From Heligmosomoides polygyrus polygyrus (Eukaryota; Nematoda; Chromadorea; Rhabditida; Heligmosomidae), in assembly GCA_947396885.1 (NCBI GenBank), contig OX377205.1:71830969-71894968 (forward strand): 64,000 bases of DNA. Direction: 5' to 3'. This document shows positions 58,570 through 64,000 of this stretch, piece by piece. How positions within the stretch are numbered: position 1 is the stretch's first letter; each line of letters begins with the position of its first letter. The notes under the pieces are model-generated. The model was not told the origin of the DNA. It did no database searches and was given only the letters and a program-made list of their open reading frames with translations. A program made the position numbers and the translations under genes.

Positions 58570-59585
58570 GGGAGTTGGTTCCGATTTCCCTTTCCTCAGG
58601 CGACCCGTTCTGATTCATGCGCCTGTGACACTGGGGAACTGTGTCAGCTACTGTCACTCCATGGTCCCCAGCACTTTCCGTCTGGAACAGCTGACTTTCC
58701 GCGCTTCATCTTCCTCTTTGGCTTGTGATCACCGCCGAGTGTCCAGGAATAAATCTCTTCTTCAGCCTATTATACGTTCTACTAATCCTGTGGAAACGTG
58801 CATCCCAAAACGGAGTGATGCAGCTGCCCTTGTGCAGCCGACCATCAGTGGCGTCGCACAGAAGCCGCTGGTGGAGACCTATGGCGCCAGTGACATATCA
58901 ACCTCCCATGCCCTTTTTGCGGTTATTTGCCGAGCGCATTGTGCAGAAAGTCCGATTGTACTTCTATTCAGAGTCACGGGCTGCACAGTCGGTTGCAGCT
59001 ACGTAACGGTAGCCGCCGAGATCAGCCAATGGGATGTCATTCTAGATGGAGATTGAGCGTTTACACGCTGCGCTACCACGTGGAGCTTGAAATGTCAGCT
59101 CCCTGCCCTTATCTGCGCAATCCTGATAGCCCGCTTAGTCTCTCTAAGCCGAAGATAAGGAGTTTCTGATAGTGTCACCTTGTTTTCCGAAGGTTTGTGC
59201 ATCATCCGACTTTAAGCGAGTCTCTGTTTGCTTAGGAAGTGCAATTGTCTCAGCTGATAACCCCTGGAGGACTTCCCATGCGTGTCTTCGCATTCTCACC
59301 TGACTTTGAAATGCCTTCGGAAGAAAATTTCTTGCTACCTCTAAGCCATGCTTTTTGATTTATGGCAATGTGAAGCAGTTTAGGGAAGCTTGGCGTAACA
59401 GTCAACTTTTTCATTGAAACTGCGAACTCATTTTTTACCCTGGCCGATTACGATCGATATCATTGCGGATTAGGCCTGGATCAGGAAAGTATCCCGTGTT
59501 TTAACTAAATGACGTTCTTTAAACCACCTACCACCAGTTCATTCTTCCTAAAGTTCCAAATTGACCGGAGCTGTGGTGGAGGCGC
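58570..59585. other. Unassigned stretch
   Basis: A long plus-strand open frame reaches 59056, but its first half translates the palindrome arm, so it is not evidence of a gene. The remainder is unrecognised. Confidence 0.35.
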
Positions 59586-59589
59586 CAGG

Positions 59590-59795
59590 TGTCTCGCCGA
59601 TCCCATGTACTTCGCCCTAATTTCCCGCTCAGGTCAATCAAACCTTCCATCCCTCCGTGGTAGTTCAGATGGTGTCAGGCCTTCCTGGAGATTACAAAAC
59701 TCTGACTCGTCCATCGGCTATCCACCGACATTTGCTATGGGGACGAAATACACATCAAGGTTCGGTCCACAATATCCTAGAGGGTTTAGTGACCC
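59590..59795 (+). mobile_element. SINE family 1 copy, plus orientation
   Basis: TTTCCCGCTCAGGTCAATCA and AACCTTCCATCCCTCCGTGG, then ACTCGTCCATCGGCTATCCA, run in the reference order. The head and the tail are both eroded. Confidence 0.7.
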
Positions 59796-59799
59796 AGAA

Positions 59800-60785
59800 C
59801 TTGGTGATCTTTTTGATTGTGGCGATGTCCTTGTCATGAGAGCTAATATCCGACTTCGAAAGTCATCAGCCCTCTCAGGAAGACCCTGTGATCTAGTGCG
59901 ATCCATGTGTAAAGCGCATGATCGCAAATTCTCTCCAAATGTCTAGGTGCATGTTCCCCTTCACTCTCCTATAGCTTTAAGGTCATGGCGGTGTTTAACT
60001 GAACGGACCGGACGTTGCGCAACTGTATTCTGGTGAAGTTCTCTTCAGCAGTACTGGAGCCAGAGGGAGGCGGGCAGCAGTACACTATCGCGAACGAAGC
60101 GTTCGTCTTCGGTGAATGGCGGCGATCGTGAGTGAGCGCGTTTTTCTCGCCGCGCTTCGTAGTCTTCGGTGGGAGAGTACTGGGGAAACGGCTCGTTAAC
60201 TAGATGAGATGGTGTTCTCGTGGTTCAGCGCTCTCAAATGTGTTCGCGCGAAAATGGCGTTATGTAGCGCTGTGAAGCTGCAACGCTGAGGGATCATCCT
60301 GGAGTGAGACCTCGTGTAAGAGCGTTTCTTCCTGTGAAAATGTGTGCATTCGAGCGCAGCTCAGGTAAGGAGTACGAGATTCTTCCGTTAACCTACCCCT
60401 CCCCCATCTTGGGAAAACCACTACAGCCTATCCAGTTGCTAACAATTTCGAGTTCCACAGCTAGCCTATTAATCTCTTGCTGTTCTTTCCCATGTGTTTA
60501 GCTTCCTTATCTCCTCTTGTTTCATGCTTATTCAGGCCTAGGTTTTTGTCGCTTTCTGAGGTAATCACCCTCCCTCCATTTACTTGAGATTTGCTTGCAT
60601 GAGTATTCAAGGAATCATTTTGTCGCGCTTTGTCGCTAGATGTCGCTTACGGTCGCAACGCCATGCTCGCTGCCGATCGCTCACAATCGCTCTATTTTAC
60701 GCCTAGCATCAGCTTAGAAGAATGACCAATTTAATTTTGAACGATTTCTGAAGAGGTCGTAGATGCTATAACTCTCTCTTTTCAC
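59800..60785. other. Unassigned stretch with a CpG-rich segment
   Basis: 60040-60300 is CpG-rich and has a short palindrome CGAACGAAGCGTTCG. No gene is recognised. Confidence 0.35.
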
Positions 60786-60792
60786 CGGAACC

Positions 60793-61080
60793 CTACTGTG
60801 TGTGAGAAGCAAAGATCACTTGTAATAGTGAAACCAATATTAGAGCCTCTAGAAATTTGTTTAGAGCTTCCCCTCTAATCCTGTAGATTTGAGTCGCTGT
60901 ATGGCCTCTAGATGGAATCCCAAGAAGGTGTGTATTTTCAGGAGAAAGAAGGAGATATTTTTGTGCCCAATGGTGTGTGGAATCAATTGCTAACCGAAGA
61001 GAAATTGAGTTCAGCGTGCTCTTTTTTGTAAATTTTGACGTCGTCGACATATTTTATTTCATTTATTTTATTTTATTTAT
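60793..61080 (-). pseudogene. CR1/Jockey-type reverse transcriptase fragment with YVDD box
   Basis: On the minus strand 61051-61028 reads YVDDVKIY, the catalytic Y/FxDD box of reverse transcriptase. After a frameshift the text continues SLRLAIDSTHHWAQKYLLL, then SPENTHLLGI and YRIRGEAL, the typical post-catalytic segment (LQ.AID.I..WA...L.LS..KT..L..G). Immediately upstream on the same strand is an (ATAAA)n-rich tract (61052-61080), so the fragment begins abruptly there. It is frameshifted and dead. Confidence 0.75.
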
Positions 61081-61084
61081 AACT

Positions 61085-61828
61085 GCACCTTAAGTGCGCT
61101 CAAACGAGGAGATAACGAACAAGTAATCTTTTACAACTGCAACAATCTAACGCGGAACAACAATGAGAAACGTAGTATCACTATGCGCTGCATTCTGTAA
61201 TTTTTCAGTGTTGTCCGGCCATTCAAAGCTCAAGTACAAGGGGCCTGAACCAATGGGTAGTCGTAGCGTGAGAATATAGTAATAAGTAATTTAATTACTC
61301 AAAGTTTACGCAATTGTTTTATAATTATTTTTGTTCTGGTGTAACGGTGCAGAGGTGGTTAGGCAACCAGTATAGCTATGGCATGATTCCGATTGAATAG
61401 GGAAATCACTTTCGAGCAGCTTATAAGAAGGAAGCACCTGGGAGTCCGGTCTTAATTCCGGTCATACCCAGGCCTTCATTACGCTTCCATTCGAAGCTGC
61501 TTCCATAGGAACTGAGTTAGCCTAACCAACTTGCAATAAAGCATATCTAAATGTAGCAACCTATAGATTATATCTGTATATGAAACAGTATAAAAAAATA
61601 TGTGACTAAGAGTAGAAGCATCTGGGTCTTAATAGGCTCCTCTGTACCTAAGCTCTGGCAGCCGCAACAGAATCAGAAAAGGAAGGAGATAAAAAAGAAG
61701 TTTAAGCAGGCATACTGACACTGTAAGATACATCCTGCATGCGATCCTGTTATGTGAGCTGATAGTCTGTAGGTTTAAATAATAGCATGAACGGAATAGG
61801 AGGCAACACATCTTGCGTGACATCGCTG
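61085..61828. other. Unassigned stretch with short palindromes
   Basis: At 61380-61510 several short inverted words occur (CCTGGGAGTCCGG ... CCGGTCATACCCAGG; GAAGCTGCTT versus GAGCAGCTT). No gene is recognised. Confidence 0.35.
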
Positions 61829-61830
61829 TA

Positions 61831-61859
61831 CATTTATTTATTTATTTATTTATTTATTT
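61831..61859. repeat. (TTTA)n tract, LINE tail
   Basis: Seven TTTA units. On the minus strand it is an (AAAT)n tail preceded by ACTATATTGTGC, downstream of the RT fragment at 62195-62391. Confidence 0.6.
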
Positions 61860-62135
61860 GCACAATATAGTGCGCAAAAAAAGAACACAACATGGACACG
61901 ATAAATCACAGAAAACACAATGTGAGAAACAAGAATTTAAAAGCCATCTGCGACACAAACTGAAATTAGTTAACTGACTAAACTATATTTCAATAAAGAA
62001 GTAAGGGCGGAACTGCGAATAAGAAGAAAAAATTCGACAAATTCTGTGAAAAGCCTTTTAGAAAAAAAAATAGGATTGGATAGGGGGGAGGGGCGAGGAA
62101 GGATGAGTATTTGATGGAGAAGGCATGAGTTCAGT

Positions 62136-62193
62136 TCAGGTGAAAATAACCAGAAGTTGTACATGGAGACAACTTCTGGTTATTTTCACCTGA
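62136..62193. repeat. Perfect 25-bp hairpin, 8-nt loop
   Basis: TCAGGTGAAAATAACCAGAA (62136 onward) is mirrored perfectly up to 62193 around ACATGGAG. It directly follows the RT fragment on the minus strand. Confidence 0.85.
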
Positions 62194-62194
62194 C

Positions 62195-62391
62195 TTAACC
62201 TGATATGACATTCTTGACGCAAAACACAAGCAGTCGAGTCTCAGTAGATTTAGTAGATTATAATGAGTGTTGATTATCTTGGGATGGTTTCCCACTGCTT
62301 TCATTTTAAGCACTAATCTCTCCACTGGAACTTTACCAAAGGCCTTTGAAAGGTGAGAGTAAACTACATCACTGCGCTTCTGCCTCGTCAA
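62195..62391 (-). pseudogene. Non-LTR reverse transcriptase fragment, first catalytic motif
   Basis: The minus frame reads DVVYSHLSKAFGKVPVERLV, then LKMKAVG. This is RT motif A (normally DVVYxDxSKAFDKV). The catalytic Asp after Y is replaced by His and the second Asp by Gly, so the enzyme is dead. Sequence upstream on the same strand (62400-63580) has Lys/Arg-rich frames that may be more of the element, but I cannot place motifs there. Confidence 0.65.
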
Positions 62392-62399
62392 ATGTCTTT

Positions 62400-63715
62400 A
62401 CCTTGCCTTCGTTTGGTTTTGCGTTGTTTAAGACTCTATGGTTTCTCTTCGTTGCCACCATCTTGCAGCATTTTTTGCCATTTTTTGATAGACGCCTTTA
62501 CAAAATTCAGCCTGTTGGTTTTCGCACTTGGGTTTTCGCGTCGACTCGTATTCGACGGCTGTTTCTCCTTGCATCGATGAGGCTACGCTGGTATCGTTCT
62601 TTGTCGAAAGTTGAAGAAATATCGGACGTGATCTATAATACAAGCCACGTTTTACCCGTTCTTCGTCGTCCGAACAACGCCTACGACTACCGCTCGTTTT
62701 GTCACTTTTCTCCTGTCTTCGTTCGGCTGCTCGTCGTCGTTTACGTTATTATCGTTATTTGCCGTCCATTCAAAATGACGTATATTTTCAGGTTTCCGCC
62801 TAGAGAAGTGCAACGTCGCTCTCTCTCCCACCTGATGTAATCAACGTTCTCACGTAGTGGTAAAATTAGCATGCCTCTCGCACAGTGAAATCCTTCCACT
62901 TGATTGTCGTCTTTTATGACTATTTTTACCTTTTCATTTGGTACTCGTACTATTTTGACGACCATGCTATTGTCATCTCTGTCGTTCCATTTCCCATGGA
63001 TCGCCTGGTAATTTAGCCCAACTGCCCCTTAATATCGCTCCTCATCCTGTTCAATGTCGCATCTATAGTTTGAAATCTTCGTTTGCAGCTTTTATTCTCA
63101 TCCTTTGTTCCCAAGCCATCCTGAAATCACTTATGCCTTGCGGTACTACTGTGGCCGGTTAGCTTGGGCCGCTGATCAGGGATGCTAATGGGGTCCGCTT
63201 TTGGTAGCATGGTGGAGCACAGCAGGTATCCTCCATGATCTGTCTGCCCTCGAACCCTACACAACAAGGTGCCTTCTACAGAAACTGCTATAGGCTTTTT
63301 TAAGAGAACAACTTGCATCGCCATTATATGTACATTTCACGGTCACGCTACAATCAGCAACAAACTTTCACCCTTTTTCCATAGACTACAACTTTTGAAT
63401 TGTTGCTCTGTTTCATTCATACACAACTCACATCTCCAAAGTGTTCTTTCATAGCGTTTGCGGTACTCACTGTTGTAGCTGTATTGTAATGCATTCACAA
63501 TTGCAGTCTGCCAGAAGTGGATAGAATTTTGCAGGTATAGTCCACTCACCAAGTTTTTTTCTTCTGAAAATTCTTTAGACACTGTTGTGAGTGGAACTCG
63601 TTGTGCAGAGCTGAGAGAAAGAAATTATTTGTTGTAATCTAACGAGAATGACGCAGAAGCAGAGCTGTCAAATTGTAATTTCAAAAGCAGACGGCACATA
63701 ACTGGAGGTTAGTGA
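62400..63715. other. Possible upstream LINE sequence, otherwise unassigned
   Basis: Frames on both strands lack recognised domains. No host exon is seen. Confidence 0.3.
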
Positions 63716-63718
63716 CCA

Positions 63719-64000
63719 GGGATGTGCGGAATTTCCGTTTCCGCGTTCCGAATTCCGGTTTCCGGCCGTTTTGAGCTCTTCCGTTCCGTTCCGTGTTCCG
63801 CCTCTTTTTTGACCGGAAGGCGGAAACGGAAATGGGCACTGTTCAACACTAGTTTTCTATTGAACACAATAAATTAAAAAAGAGCTTATAAATTAAAAAT
63901 ATGAAAAATCAATTAAAAAGAGTTCTCCTTCGTATAATTGTTAGAGAAATCTGTTCGACAACAACAGTATTAATGTTCTTGAAGTTAGACTATCAAAAAA
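63719..64000 (+). mobile_element. hAT-like element, left end, truncated by window edge
   Basis: Starts CAGGGATGTGCGGAATTTCC and then matches 6830-7095 closely, including TTCCGTTCCGTTCCGTGTTC, GGAAGGCGGAAACGGAAATG and CACTAGTTTTCTATTGAACA. The preceding octamer is GTTAGTGAC-like; the other end lies beyond the window. Confidence 0.75.

Noticed and set aside
58331..59056. 241-codon plus-strand open frame, among the longest in the window
   Set aside because: Its first half lies inside the palindrome arm with a tRNA-like unit and the rest shows no domain, so it is most likely chance.
62346..62840. 164-codon plus-strand open frame
   Set aside because: It is hydrophobic and Arg-rich without pattern, and overlaps likely LINE sequence on the other strand.

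Overview
The window reads as nuclear DNA of a multicellular animal. It has short exons with GT/AG introns, no dense operons, and a very large load of decayed transposons. Nematode origin, most likely a strongylid such as a hookworm, is an inference. It rests on mariner, Merlin, hAT, RTE and CR1-like relics, tRNA-derived SINEs, a 52-bp intron, and AG acceptors placed at or just before start codons, as in spliced-leader genes. I could not test the species.

Two protein genes can be read exon by exon. At the left edge, on the minus strand, lie the first two coding exons of a ZC3H15/DFRP1-type protein (1883 down to 1585); the rest runs off the window. On the plus strand a complete six-exon gene for an SFT2-family vesicle-transport membrane protein runs from 10211 to 22292 (181 codons after splicing). 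Its introns hold a Tc1/mariner-like element, a deleted mariner, tRNA-related repeats and a foldback element. Three weaker coding candidates are given with low confidence: 34880-35023 minus, 38659-39033 minus (copine-like) and 55034-55178 plus.

Most of the rest is mobile DNA, and much of it has inverted-repeat or foldback architecture. From left to right: a Merlin-like element with an 8-bp target duplication (149-1435); a second, different Merlin-like element with its own 8-bp duplication (3343-4924); a SINE with 15-bp target duplications (6148-6440); a hAT-like element (6830-8287); RTE relics; and a small MITE (9018-9152). Further on are mariner-type elements (10630-11503, 15311-16202, 43895-44788, 53074-54138), three copies of a foldback family built from a degenerate unit of about 21 bp (20735-21595, 46445-47405, 51165-51785), and long inverted duplications (29050-32045, 43340-45490, 57502-58567). 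A small MITE family lies at 34320-34497, 38262-38402 and 55258. CR1-like LINE 3' ends finish in (AAAT)n tails, and at least eleven copies or fragments of one tRNA-derived SINE are scattered through the window, mostly in minus orientation.

I found no rRNA gene, no convincing functional tRNA gene, no CRISPR array and no bacterial-type operon. The most unusual content is the foldback family with tandem-unit arms and a sequence module shared between a Merlin-like element and an unrelated-looking 1-kb palindrome. These calls come from reading the sequence by eye, without database searches.
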